A stretch of 64,000 nucleotides of DNA, taken from positions 2,976,001 to 3,040,000 of the forward strand of contig NC_089390.1 of the NCBI RefSeq assembly GCF_003171515.1, read 5' to 3'. A program made the translations under genes and the position numbers. This document shows, in pieces, positions 10,255 to 21,223 of the stretch. The notes under the pieces are model-generated. The model made no database searches. It was not told the DNA's origin and was given only the letters and a program-made list of their open reading frames with translations. Each line of letters begins with the position of its first letter. Positions within the stretch are counted from its first letter, which is position 1. This DNA is from Pyrenophora tritici-repentis (lineage: Eukaryota > Ascomycota > Dothideomycetes > Pleosporales > Pleosporaceae).

Positions 10255-12706
10255 ATGTTCAAAGTCGGCGGTTGGCTCAAGGGCCATACGCCCGGACATG
10301 CAAAGAGCCTAGACTCTTTGAGTGAACTTGCACAGAGTGCGTCTTTCAACGTTGGCAGCTTGGAGCAATCACTGACATAGTGTAGTACAGGATGCCATGA
10401 GTGGTACGAACTCTCGGTAACCGCCTTGAATGGCGTCTGGGATAGGACTAACGACACGCGAGCACAGCCGTCACCTATATCATGGCCGACGATATCGAGA
10501 GCGCGGAAGAACATCTCAACAAAGGTAGTTCGCCTTTTCATCAGGTGAGTGCCCGCCTTCCAGCCTGCGGGCAAATGATACTCTATTCTAGACTTATATG
10601 GCATAGCTGGGGGCCGGAGTCTGTGTCTTCATGAGGGCGACATTAGGATTTGAACCGGAAATTGTGCGCGAAGGTCGGTCCACCTACCCATTGTGCTATC
10701 ATATATGTTGACTGATGAGAACTGTAGCCGCCAACGCCTTGTCCGTGGCCGAGAATTCCGCGTATGAATACCAAAGAAGGGCCGGGAAAGATTCGAGCGC
10801 CTATCAATCAGCCATATACCCTCCAGGTACCGAATACGCCGTATGCCAGGCAGAGGCACAGCTGATGAGTGCTGTTGTCGGTGTACTCAACGAGAGTTTG
10901 ACGGAAGCGATCAAAAGCTTCTACAAGCTGAGGAAGGCATACATTGCACTGGAAAGTGTGATGGAGAACGAGAAGAAGTTTGTGAACAAGAAGAGCACAA
11001 GCAGCGTCAACTCTCTACGATCTCGCCCTGCTACTTCTAAAAGCACATCAGCGGCTGCTTCGGCTGCTAATCCCAACCAGGCGACTCCACTAACTGAACC
11101 ACATGTCAACAAGGCTATTTCAGAGCCAAAGAAAGCCGAGGACAATGATGACGACGACATCGACTTTGTAGATGCCGCAGAAGACCGTCCTGGAGATCAG
11201 ACACCACTAGAGTACATGGGTCATTTCAATTTCGCTACTGAAAAAGAGACTTCTGTTGGTACAAACAACGCACAAAAGCAAACCCCGGCCGACTCCATAC
11301 CAAACGCCATCGAATACTTCGAACGGCTCACTTTGAACGACGAAGGCACGCCAGGGGCCGATATTGCGAACTTCAGTGATAAACCTGTAGACATATTCAT
11401 TCTTTCCGGATCCAACTTTTGCTTTGGCATGTTACTGCTCATTCTCTCTTTCATACCACCATCTTTTGCTTCTTTACTGAAGATAGTCGGCTTCACTGGC
11501 GATAGAGAAAGAGGTATGAGAATGCTGTGGCAAGCTACAAAGTTCCACAACATTCACGGCGCCATGGCCGGTGTTGTGCTGATGGGCTATCTGAACGGAT
11601 TCACGAATTTCTGTGATATAATACCTTCCAAAGGCCAAGGTGCATATCCCAAGGAACGGTGCATAGCTTTGCTCCGTTATATGCGCGAAAGATACCCAAA
11701 GAGCCATCTTTGGCTGCTTGAAGAGGCGCGAATGCTCGCCTCGGAAAAAAAGCTAGAGAAGGCGGTTGAGTTCATCGCCGAGGCGGGCGAATCAAAACTC
11801 AAACAACTCGAAGCCCTATCCTGGTTCGAACGCAGTCTCAACAACATGTACATGCATGAGTACGAAGCGTCCGCCTTGGCATTTGCAAAGTGCGCCACTC
11901 TCAACAACTGGAGTCATGGGTTGTACTACCACATTATTGCCGCCTCGTATGTGGAACTATATAGGCGGAACAAGACAACAAATCCGGTGGAAGCGAAGAA
12001 GTATGGCGCAAAGGCAGAGGAGTACATGAAGATGGTTATCCCAAACACTGGCAAGAAGAAGTTCATGGCACGTCAGCTACCATTTGACGTCTTCGTTGTC
12101 CGCAAGATCCAGAAATGGGAAGCGAGAGCAAAAGCATGGGATTGCGATCTTGTGGACGCGGTTGGAGTGTCTCCGCTCGAAGAAATGATCTATTTCTGGA
12201 ACGGGTACAAGCGGATGCGAGACGACCACCTCCAGGTCTCTCTGGCTAATCTGGCATGGAGTGAATCAGCTGCCAATCCACACTGGGAGAAAGAAGGTCC
12301 GGATGAGAAGTCTATTCTCAATGTACTTCGTGCGGCTACCTTGAGGAACATGGATCAGACAGCCAAGGCTAAAGCCATCCTAGAACAGGAAGTTCTGCCC
12401 GTTGACCGTGCACTTCTAACCGGCAATTTCAAAGACAACTGGAGTGCGCCTTGTGCGCGGTATGAGATGGCTGCTAATGTTTGGCGCGAGGCCGATGTGG
12501 ATGGCCATCCTGAAGATCATCCTGAACTGCTGGTTCAATGCAAGAACTGGCTTGAGGAGGTCACCAAATGGGGTGGATTCGATTTGGATGCTAGGTATGT
12601 GTACACGGCTTGTTTCTGTACTTGTGCATGCTAACAACAGCATAGAATTGGCATGAAGATTACGACAGGAAAAGAGACGCTGCGGAAGTTGGGCGTACAG
12701 TGCTGA
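10255..12706 (+). CDS. IML2: Iml2/TTC39-family protein (inclusion body clearance)
   Basis: Member of the Iml2/TTC39 family; yeast Iml2 links lipid droplets and mitochondria to clearance of protein inclusions. Exons 10255-10336, 10386-10403, 10468-10544, 10607-10673, 10728-12594 and 12646-12706 give 723 residues. The N terminus MFKVGGWLKG and the stretch LGAGVCVFMRATLGFEPEIVREAANALS across exons 4-5 match the family; a low-complexity Ser/Ala/Asp insert follows (about 125-200). The core contains a hydrophobic stretch (FCFGMLLLILSFIPPSFASLL), the family block GFTGDRERGMRMLWQA, and helical repeats (SHLWLLEEARMLASEKKLEKA; EALSWFERSLNNMYMHEYEASALAFAKC). The C terminus RIGMKITTGKETLRKLG needs the last splice at CATAG (12641-12645). 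Exon 2 is only 18 nt. The donor of exon 4 (GTCGGT) is weak but fits frame and family. Confidence 0.88.
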
Positions 12707-14855
12707 GCGGTCTTGCGGTGGTGGTTAAAGCAACCATTTGAAGTACAAAGATGCGACAAAGACATACGAGCAATATGAGATGAAAACTGCAACAGTGTAT
12801 GCCCAGATGCAACCATGCACGCCTAACCGGCCTGTGATTAATTTGGCCGTGGCCAATAGCCCCAGCCCTTTTGCCCCTCCACGGTTGCGTTCCAAGGTAC
12901 GTGCATGTAGTGACTGTATTGGGCAAATTCACAGAAATGTATCGATCATAGTCGGCGAGTTCGGCGGCTTTTTGGACCCTGAGATTTGACCATGGCCCGT
13001 TGAATCTTGAGTTTGAGTGAAAGTGTGCGTGTGTTCCAAGAGTTCAGTTCGGGTGGGGTGGTGGAAAGGTGTTGTGCCAACATGGCAATTCGTAGCATAT
13101 TTGCAAACACCTAACCTAGAGTCGCGAACAACTACTACAACCAAAAGCCAAACATTCACAACATGTGCAACTTTCCCCACGATCAAAATCCGCCACTCTA
13201 CCCACATTTTCGCCTCCCTTATTACCCCAACAGGAAATTTCGATGCCCAACAGCCAAAATCCATGGATTCCGGTCGCTCTTTTTCGGGCAAATCACTGTT
13301 TCAACGGAGCCATTATGACTTCAACGGCCTCGGTGATAATCGGACTTTGTCGGGGGGTACGGCACAGATGATGGGCCGATGCTACCTGCGTCGCCACAAG
13401 CGACTAATCTCGGACATAACCCACAAGCTGTGAATCGTAATGATTACTTAATCGGTGTCCTTATTTCCCTTTTCCGATGTGACCAGCCAACCACGGCATA
13501 CCAAAGCAGAAACAGCAGGCTTGGCAGCCGGTCCTTGTTTTTTTTATCTCGGCGAGAAAAATGGCCCCCGACTACGGGCTCATTCTGTGTGTTTCGCCAC
13601 CACCTTACCACCCAACTGGAGAGACCGACCGAACCGACCGATGTGCTGCCCCGGCCGCGATGCCGCACTTCCCATCCCATCCCACCACCCCCACCCCCCG
13701 GCACAAGGATTTTTTTGTGGGAATGGACAAGGACATGTCCGCTACGTAATCCAGGTCTGTGGGATTCAAAGATACCGAGAAGGGAAACAGAGGGCAAAAA
13801 GTGTTGATTCTAGTCGGTCAAATACGCTGTTATTCTCGGCGGTGCTCGGTGGGTGGTGTGGGCATTGGGTGGCGATGGAGAAGAGGGGGGTTGGTGGTGG
13901 TGGTCAGGAAGCCGGATGTATGTATCCTGGGCTTGCTGGTAGGTTTGTGGTATAAGGTTTGATGGGCGTGCTGAGCGTTGAGTGATCATGTGGGTTGGTT
14001 TTTGGTGTTGAAGTTCTTGGAGATGAGGGAGTATAGTAGGTAAGTAGATGTGGATTATGCGGGTTTGACTTGATGTTTCTTTGGTCTTTGGTATACACAT
14101 CATGTTGGCTTCGTCACCACTACACCATAACTACGCAACACACACGTTCGCCTCTGAATCTTCCAGGCACACTGCCTGGATTAGGTAAATGTGTTGAAAA
14201 AACATTGATTGTAGATCGGAGAATAAGTCGCAATTGTGGTCTTTTCAATGAGACACAGTGTCTGAGTTCTGCGACGAGCGAGGTCTCGAAGGTAAACATT
14301 ACAACCAACTTTTTTGACAAGTTTGGACGGGGTACGAAACAAAACGTCACAAAAGGAAAACAAATCTGGGATAGAAACGGGTGGGACGTTTACGGGTTAT
14401 TCTACTTTTCTGTATCATGAAATGTTGGTTCAGAGGGACATGATGAAGCTGATGATGACCTAAGTCGAACAACTAAGTACCTTGTTCACCCACTGCATCG
14501 TCACCCTACCTTAATGTGTCACCAATCACGGGATTTCGGTGATGCCTCAAGTCCCTGTAAGCTTGAATAGGAAAGTTGATGGATTAGGTGTCGATTACGG
14601 CCAAGACTGCGGCCCGTGACGGCGCCAATGGCACTGAGCGGAAAGGTCCGCATCTACGTTTCTTTTGGTACCGAAGCACGAGTGGAGTGTCTACCGTGGT
14701 CTTGTAAGGTGCAAAATTCCAGAGAACATGACGTATTAGGCCACGCTCGAATGCTTTGACGGGGCACTTTTTGCGTATGCGAGCTCAGTTCGCTGAGATA
14801 AGCTAAAGGGCGCTCGCTCGTATTTGGTCAGATTCATTATTTGCTGGCCTCATCC
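12707..14855. other. 2.1 kb without a recognisable gene; strand-asymmetric low-complexity blocks
   Basis: The longest geneless stretch of the left half. It alternates A/C-rich (about 13080-13260), C-rich (about 13660-13705, with CCCATCCCACCACCC-like runs) and G/T-rich blocks (about 13860-14060, including GGGGGGTTGGTGGTGG). Open frames on both strands are short and low in complexity. A plus-strand frame from ATG 13262 to 13433 (57 codons, beginning MDSGRSFSGKSLFQRSHYDF) is the only one with normal composition, but I have no family or splice support for it. A non-coding transcript or long UTRs are possible. Confidence 0.4.
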
Positions 14856-15524
14856 TCAATCAACCCTTCTCCTAACACTTCTTCCACCATCGTCAACACT
14901 GATGCCCGTGACGACATCTTGTACCAGCTCCCTCAGCTGCTGCTGTACCTCCTCCGAGTCATAGTCCTCTCGTGCAGCTAGCTCCTCAATGCGCCGCCGT
15001 ATCTCTGGGTCTGGCGTCCCAGCAGCATCCTCTTCCATGGTGCCTACGTTGACCTTGACACCCTCAGGCAGTGGTGGCGGCGGATGTACGCCCTCAGTCT
15101 CTATTATACCCGCAGCGACTGGCTCTGTACCGGTGCGTAGGCATCTCAAGTACTGGTATACTTCATGCGCCTCACCCTCTTCTTCGCCAATCTTCTCCTC
15201 TGCTGTCTGGCCCTCTTGATTTCGTATACTCGTGTCTGCGCTCAACTCTTGGACAAGACATTTTGCTACTTCAACTTTTTCCGCTGCGAAGAGGGGAGTT
15301 TCACCGTCCTCGTCGAGCATGTTTACGTCGGCATTGTATTTTTGGACCAGTTCGCGCAGCACGGCGAGTTGATTATACGAAGCGGCGGCGTGGACTAGTG
15401 AGTAGCCGTGCGTGTCGCGGGCTGAGGCGAGGTGCGGGTGCTGCGACAGCGAGGTGAGGATGGACTGCGGGCGCGTATCGATGAGGTTGAGGAGCAGATC
15501 AATGGTTGGAGCCGGAAGCGCCAT
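14856..15524 (-). CDS. Ankyrin-repeat protein
   Basis: Single-exon gene of 222 residues. The N-terminal two thirds form ankyrin-type helices: DTHGYSLVHAAASYNQLAVLRELVQKY, then NADVNMLDEDGETPLFAAEKVEVAKCLVQEL, then SADTSIRNQEGQTAEEKI. The rest is an acidic and proline-containing tail (HPPPPLPEGVKV; DPEIRRRIEELAAREDYDSEEVQQQLRELV) that is probably helical or disordered. It resembles the small fungal ankyrin proteins of the S. cerevisiae YCR051W type, of unknown role; that assignment is from general similarity. Two or three repeats suggest a protein-binding adaptor. The start codon ATG at 15524 is in good context and precedes the first helix directly. No signal peptide or membrane segment is visible. 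Confidence 0.85.
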   Translation of the reverse strand: MALPAPTIDLLLNLIDTRPQSILTSLSQHPHLASARDTHGYSLVHAAASYNQLAVLRELVQKYNADVNMLDEDGETPLFAAEKVEVAKCLVQELSADTSIRNQEGQTAEEKIGEEEGEAHEVYQYLRCLRTGTEPVAAGIIETEGVHPPPPLPEGVKVNVGTMEEDAAGTPDPEIRRRIEELAAREDYDSEEVQQQLRELVQDVVTGISVDDGGRSVRRRVD

Positions 15525-16421
15525 GGTGGATTTCCTAGTATCCGGCAGCCTCGATAGGCAGAGAGCAAGGCAGCGTGTGGTTACGCGGGCTTATTCGGAC
15601 TTTTGTTGTGCTGCGCATCCGTAGTACACGCAAGTCGTTCGTTTTCGCAAGTCGGGCCAAATGCGAAGAAGAAAATGACGTGTGCGCATTTCGGGAGGCG
15701 GCGGACACTATTTGCCATGGCGTATGCCGGCCGATGGCGTACGGCGCCCATCCCATCACCCATCGCCCATTCATCATCCAGGCCCAGGCTTGGACTGCCG
15801 CTGGGCCCCCTCCCCTGCCCCGAACCCGCATCAATCACTCTCATATTCGTCTTCGTCCGTCTTCGTCTTGGTCGTCACCCATCTAAGCCTTTCCGTCCTA
15901 TACCGCCACTTGTTCCAGCCTCTTGTAGGCCATGATGACTGCTGTTTGCAGCCATGTGTTGGCCTGTTGGCCTCGTAAAACGCCCCAGGTCCAAGCCGGC
16001 GCTTTGCCAACCTCTGAGCGCCAGCTGAGACGATGCGCGCCTTTAGAAGCAATGCCCAGCTTTCCTTCACAGCCTCAAACTTAACATAGGGTCTTGGCCT
16101 TGTCGCCTGCCCCCTTGTCGCCTGCTGTTGTCCTGCCTTCCGCTTGTCTCATACTTGACCTGGCTCTTTCCCACAGACTCTAGCTCTGCCTTAATTTACC
16201 GTTGTACACCTGCGCCTGCACCGCACATCTTTGTCATACCCAGACACAACAACCGCTTTGACTTCACCCCACAATTCGCCGGCTTTCGCGCTACGCCCAG
16301 TCATTCTTAGCTGCCTCCTATGCGCTGGTCTCATCAAAGTGCTTTGGCCTGATAGACGCTATAATTTCGTCTTGAATACTTCCTCCCTTTCTACACTCAC
16401 TGCACACCCTTTCTCGCAAAC
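15525..16421. promoter_or_regulatory. Divergent promoter region, ankyrin gene and PAP2 gene
   Basis: 0.9 kb between divergent starts. The 300 bp before the PAP2 start is C/T-rich with little purine on the plus strand, as in a fungal 5' leader (TTCCTCCCTTTCTACACTCA near 16380-16399). No coding frame of quality is found. Confidence 0.4.
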
Positions 16422-17679
16422 ATGAGGACTATCAAGGGAGTAGGCGTGCCGTCAATGCGCCTGGTTCTATCCTACATTTTCGACTGGATCGTCATCATTG
16501 GAATCGCTGCCATCGCTGCGGGTTGGGAGTTTGTTGAACCCTTCCGACGACCCTTTTCCCCCGTCGACCTCAGCATATCATACCCATACCAGAAGAGCGA
16601 GATGATTCCAACATGGCTCCTCGTTGTGTGCTCGCTCATTGCACCTGCCGCGATTATCATGATTGTGTGCCTAGTCTTTGTTCCTGGACCCACGGCCTCG
16701 CGTGGAACCCCCAAGTCGCTCATCTGGAGGAGGAAATTGTGGGAGTGGCATACTGGCTGGATGGGACTTGCCCTCTCGCTGGCTACTGCCTTTATGATCA
16801 CACAGGGCATGAAGAACTTGTTCGGAAAACCGCGACCTGACCTCTTGTCGAGATGCAAGCCAAACCTCGACCTCATCCAAGACTATGCCGTCAATCGTAT
16901 TGGACAAGTCTTTGACCCTTCGTGGGTGCTTGTTACCTCTGGTATCTGCACTCAAACCGACAATGCCCTCCTAAAAGATGGTTTCAAGTCCTTTCCCAGC
17001 GGTCATTCCAGCTGTAAGCTTTCTTCGTAACTTCCCTCTCCAACACTACTAACAATACACAGTCTCATGGGCAGGTCTACTTTACCTCACCCTGTTCCTC
17101 GCCTCAAAGTTCTCAGTCACAGTCCCGCATCTTTCACCCCGCCCGTACTCGACGAACCCAGCCCACACTTCGGCTATCTCGCCATCCAACCTTAAGAAAC
17201 AATCTGTCCTCCCCCTCCACAAACAGGAGTCCGTCCTCTCAGCCAACACCGACGAAAGCGTAGTACCCATCCGCTACCAAAACGCCGCACCGCCCGTCTA
17301 CACTCTAGTCTTTGTTCTAGTCCCAGTATGCGCCGCCATCTACATTACCAGCACGCGTTTCACAGACTTTCGACACTTTGGCTTCGATATGTTGTTCGGC
17401 ACGCTAATCGGCATTACTTGTGCGTGGTTCTCGTTCCGATGGTACCATCTACCCATCACACGGGGCGCAGGTTGGGCCTGGGGTCCGAGAAGTTACGACA
17501 GGGCGTGGGGGATCGGCGTTGGCCGAGGCTCGTATGTCGGCACCGAGGGATGGAGTAAGACGGGTGTCAGTGAGACGGCGCCGAGGAGAGGAGACGCTCA
17601 GGCGAACGGACACAGCGTGGACGATAGCGAGTTGGGCGTCCTGAATAGGAACGGGGCGCCACATGCAGGAACTGCATAA
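16422..17679 (+). CDS. PAP2-family lipid phosphate phosphatase (Dpp1/Lpp1-like)
   Basis: Integral membrane phosphatase that dephosphorylates diacylglycerol pyrophosphate, phosphatidate and related lipid phosphates. Exons 16422-17013 and 17063-17679 give 402 residues. The three PAP2 catalytic motifs are present: KNLFGKPRP (KX6RP), FPSGHSS (PSGH; the 49 nt intron sits just after its second Ser), and TRFTDFRHFGFD (consensus SRX5HX3D, here Thr in place of the first Ser). About six membrane segments can be traced (for example YIFDWIVIIGIAAIAAGW, WLLVVCSLIAPAAIIMIV, MGLALSLATAFMITQ, VYTLVFVLVPVCAAIYI, MLFGTLIGITCAWFSF). Between motifs 2 and 3 there is a polar insertion of about 60 residues (SPRPYSTNPAHTSAIS...), longer than in yeast Lpp1. 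The hydrophilic C-terminal tail is likely cytosolic. The convergent neighbour OPI3 also acts on phospholipids. Confidence 0.92.
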
Positions 17680-18263
17680 ATCTCGTACAAGAGACGTGTT
17701 TAGTTTCAAACGTTCTTTTCTGTTTCTACTGTTATATAATTTATAGATGGTGTCTGAAGGGCTGGGTATACCAAAGGGAGTATGGGCTGCGCTTTGAGAC
17801 TTGCAAACATGGAAACAACTAAAACAATGTCCTTAATGTAAAATGAAATGATCCTTATCAATAAGCCATGTTCTTCTGCAATAATAGTACGGTGCAAACC
17901 CCCATGCGCAAGCAAACTAAGACGAACGCAGGACATGCTAAACTTGGACGGCTGGGTGATTAGATCTGGAAATTTTTCCTTTACAAACATACCAATCATG
18001 TACCTACTAGCGTAACAGATAAAAGGAAGTCGCTTGGGCTGTTGTCGCTCTGGGCTATTATGTCATGTCAAATCAAGTGTACTTTTGATGCTGCTATGGA
18101 CTCCTCTTCACAGCCGGCAGTTGAATACCCTGCCCCAACAAACCTGCTCGCCGCTGCCGTGTTGAACAGAATTGCTGCTCTTCCTCTCTATATGCTGCCC
18201 TCCGGCCTGCATCTTCACTCAACATCACGCCCGGTCGCGCTGACCAATGTATATCGGGGCTCT
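17680..18263. other. Convergent intergenic region between PAP2 gene and OPI3
   Basis: Both flanking genes end here. AT-rich stretches such as TTATATAATTTATAG (about 17731-17745) may serve 3' end formation. No gene is seen. Confidence 0.45.
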
Positions 18264-19144
18264 TTATAAGCCCTTCTTCTCCTTGGCCCGCTCCTCTTCG
18301 CGCTTCTGGTAGATCATAGACGTAAAAGGGTCCTCCCACTTGCACGCAATCGAGTAGGCTACTGCGACCAATCCCGTCAATAGGATACCAGCCGGTTTTC
18401 CGAACCAGATAGCTGTGGCCAAAAAGGACATGGTAGAGCCGTGGTACATGGGCGAACTGGACACGTTGAAGGGGAACGTAGTTACGGGCTCGTCCATGAG
18501 GATGCCAAAGTAATCGCCGAGGTAGGTTCCCGTAACACCGAGTGCCCACATGGATGTGAGGACGAGGGTGTTTCCCATGAGAAACAGCGGGATCGCAGAG
18601 TACTTTATGGCGGGTGAGAGGAGGGTCGGGTGTGTGGGTTGTTCAGCGAGAGCCTCATTGTAACTGTGTTTGTCAATGAGTTGAGTTTCGAGAAGAAGAA
18701 GGTAAGGTAAGGTTTGGGTACATTGGAGTACGTACAGGTAATCTCTAAAGATACCCAGAGAGAAGATAGTTACGGCGAGTGCGTAGCATCCGAGTCGCGC
18801 GTTACCACCGAAAAGTTTCGTGATGACTTTGTTGTGGTACTCTGAAGTTTGTTAGACCTGTATCCCCTCCTTCGTAGCTAGCCGCGGTAGCTTCCTGCAA
18901 CTGTCGTGAAATTGACAACGAACGTACCTGACTGCGCAGCGATGCTGGAACCAATATTAGCAATATGAATCAACAATTGGGTGTTATTACTCACTTCCAG
19001 AACGTAGGGTTGAACACAATGCTGGCCGCCGATACTGTGGCCTCGTCAGTTGTCGCATCCGCTAGCTGCGGGGCGCTTGGGGGAAGCTCGAAGTTTGTAC
19101 TTACCCCATAGACTGGGCTTGCTGAAGTCGATGTATGAAGCCAT
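18264..19144 (-). CDS. OPI3: Phospholipid methyltransferase Opi3 (phosphatidyl-N-methylethanolamine N-methyltransferase)
   Basis: ER membrane enzyme that carries out the last two SAM-dependent methylations from phosphatidylethanolamine to phosphatidylcholine. Five exons, 19144-19105, 19034-18995, 18944-18928, 18841-18736 and 18663-18264, splice to 200 residues, close to yeast Opi3 (206). Family hallmarks: VFNPTFWNIAAQSEYHNKVITKLFGG built across three splice joins, GCYALAVTIFSLGIFRDYLYNEAL, GVTGTYLGDYFGILMDE, FPFNVSSSPMYHGSTMSFL (SAM-binding region of the PEMT family), then WEDPFTSMIY and a lysine-rich C terminus (EERAKEKKGL) that could act in ER retrieval. Exon 3 is only 17 nt. Despite small exons every join keeps frame. 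It is divergently arranged to nothing and lies tail-to-tail with the PAP2 gene. Confidence 0.94.
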
Positions 19145-19590
19145 GATTTCAGAAGTTAGCAAAGGATTCGCGTGCGATCAATGTTGGAAGAGTGCAGAAT
19201 GCGCAATGCAAAGGCGTGGAGGATGTTGGCAACTTGTTAGCAGGTGTTCGTCGGCAGTTGTGCCGTTAGCGAGGACGTCATAACTCCATACAAGCACAAG
19301 CAACGACCGACGACAAGTTTGAACTTCCGTCTTCCCGAGGTCTGAAGGGCCAGTCACGTGTTAGTGGTGGATACATCCTAAGATAGCTGTTTTTGATCAT
19401 GTCATCGGGGATGACAATCTTCTGTGTGTTTTACCACTTTAAAGTTTTCAATTGTATGGAGGTTCTACTGCGGGGTATACTGTATTCCCAAATCATAAAA
19501 TCCTACTCAGAACATCCTATCGAAGACAGGTTACGAGTAACTTTTTTTAACAAACTCCATCTCTCACCAGGAACACATATACGTGTCCAC
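19145..19590. other. Intergenic region upstream of OPI3 and downstream of the permease gene
   Basis: It should hold the OPI3 promoter and the 3' end of the permease transcript. The permease-proximal half is AT-rich (GTAACTTTTTTTAACAAACT near 19537-19556). No gene is seen. Confidence 0.4.
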
Positions 19591-21223
19591 TCACAATCCG
19601 TTGTCGACGCATGTGAATGGTCCGCCAAACCCATCAGCTTTGTAACCATCAATAATGGATTGTACAGTCGCGTACGTTCCTGCAGACAGAAATAACAGGC
19701 CGATGAGGCAGAGCAGGATGTTCAAGAAGAACCCAGCGTACCCCCTGAGTCCACGTGTTCTCCAGTAGTTCGGTCCATGCTTTTCTGAGCGAAGTTGGAA
19801 GTATGCCGCGCCCCAGAAAATAAACCCGAAGAACGAATCGAACAGCGAACTCATGAGCGAGAGTAAGTCGGAAAAGAATGGAATAACCTCGGCGATGATG
19901 AAGGCGAAGACCCAGAGCACAGCGAGGATCGCGGTCCATGTCGCCCATCCGACAACGGTGTGACCAGTCCTGTGTCGGGAGGATGGGCCGTAAATCCGGA
20001 ACAACACGAAGCGTGCGGTGACCGAGGCGTACAAGACACCGAGGAAAATAATGGTAGGTACCATAAAGGTGAAAGCCACCTTCTTGTAGACCTGGTTGGC
20101 GATGGAACCGAAAGCCGGGCTCGTCATATAGTTGCTGCCCGTGTACCCGTACACTACACCTCCGACAAGACTGAAGATGATGACTTCACAGATTGTAACA
20201 GCCCATAGCGCTTTTGGGAAGTCTCTCGGGTTCTTCATCTCAGCAATGAAGCTGGGTAGGGTGATCTGGCCAATAAAAGTGTAGCTGATGTTCATGAATG
20301 CACTCATGCCTAGTACAAAGGTAGTACTAGACGGAGTAACGGCGTAAACCTCGAGTGGGCCTTTGTCCGGGTAGCCGGCAGGTTTACCATCAACACCAGA
20401 AAAGGCAGCTGCAAGGATGACAGAAACAAAAGTAAATCCAGCAGAGGCACTGGCTAGCGTAGCCAGGGTATTAAATGTTCGCGGTAGAGAGGCTGCAAAC
20501 GAAATTATGGCAGTAACAGCGGCGAAGATGATAGTGCATGCGCCATGACCAGTGATTGTGTTCCACCACTTGGCTCCTACGAGACAGTGCAGGCCCATGA
20601 TGAAGACGTCTGGAGGTGAAGTCAGTATCAACATGATGCGTCAAGGGCACGTAGTGCGACGAATGGGTGAAAACTTACTGTTCAGGACAAACATGACAGC
20701 TGTGACATAGAAGGCCCACTTCTTGTTCCAAAACAACATCTGGCCAATGTCGCAGACGTCACGAATCTGGGGGTGGCGCATGCAGAACTCCCTGGAAAAA
20801 ATGTAAGTGGGAATTTTCTAGGAAATTTGGAGGTCAGGCTCACCATGTTGTCAAGGACGTGTAGAGGACCAGACCGGCGATGACGAATGTCAAGATTAAA
20901 CCCGGAACCAGACCAAGGACGGAGTATGACCACGGAAAAGACATGATGGCCAAACATATGTACTCGGAGAAGAGCAGGGCCGCAGTCTTCTGCCAGGAGC
21001 AAGTGCGGTACTTGATGGCATTATTGGCCTCGAGCTCAATCTGTCTGCCGATGGTGATGCTAGCATCTGAATCGGTGTCGTTGATAGGCGCCGTGATACC
21101 TCCGGCCGCCTCGGCATCATAAGCCTCGCCCTTCTTTTCATCGAATGCAGCCTTTTCGTTGCTGCTTTGACTGTTTGTTTCGGCCGGTGAGGCCTTGCCG
21201 CCAAAGATGCCCTTCAACGCCAT
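19591..21223 (-). CDS. Amino acid permease of the AAAP family (MTR-like)
   Basis: Secondary transporter of the amino acid/auxin permease (AAAP, Aa_trans) family, probably proton-coupled uptake of neutral or aromatic amino acids at the plasma membrane, as for Neurospora MTR. Exons 21223-20844, 20791-20679 and 20609-19591 give 503 residues. The first 65 residues are polar and carry the usual cytosolic segment (NEKAAFDEKKGEAYDAEAAG). About eleven membrane segments follow, starting at TAALLFSEYICLAIMSFPWSYSVLGLVPG, where the FPWSYS patch corresponds to the conserved first helix of the family. Other family-typical parts are FCMRHPQIRDVCDIGQMLF, GQITLPSFIAEMKNPRDFPKAL and YMTSPAFGSIANQVYKKVAF. The C terminus is short (CVDNGL). 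Exact substrate cannot be read from sequence. Confidence 0.9.

Noticed and set aside
10646..10698. tRNA-like A box (TAGCACAATGGG) and B box (GGTTCAAATCC) on the minus strand inside IML2
   Set aside because: The two boxes match the consensus and have tRNA-like spacing, but the acceptor, T and anticodon stems do not pair, and the B box is explained by the coding sequence for LGFEPE of IML2. Treated as coincidence.
13017..13433. 138-codon plus-strand frame in the 2.1 kb gap
   Set aside because: The first half is low-complexity Thr-rich; only the last 57 codons look normal. No family, no splice support, so not called as a gene.
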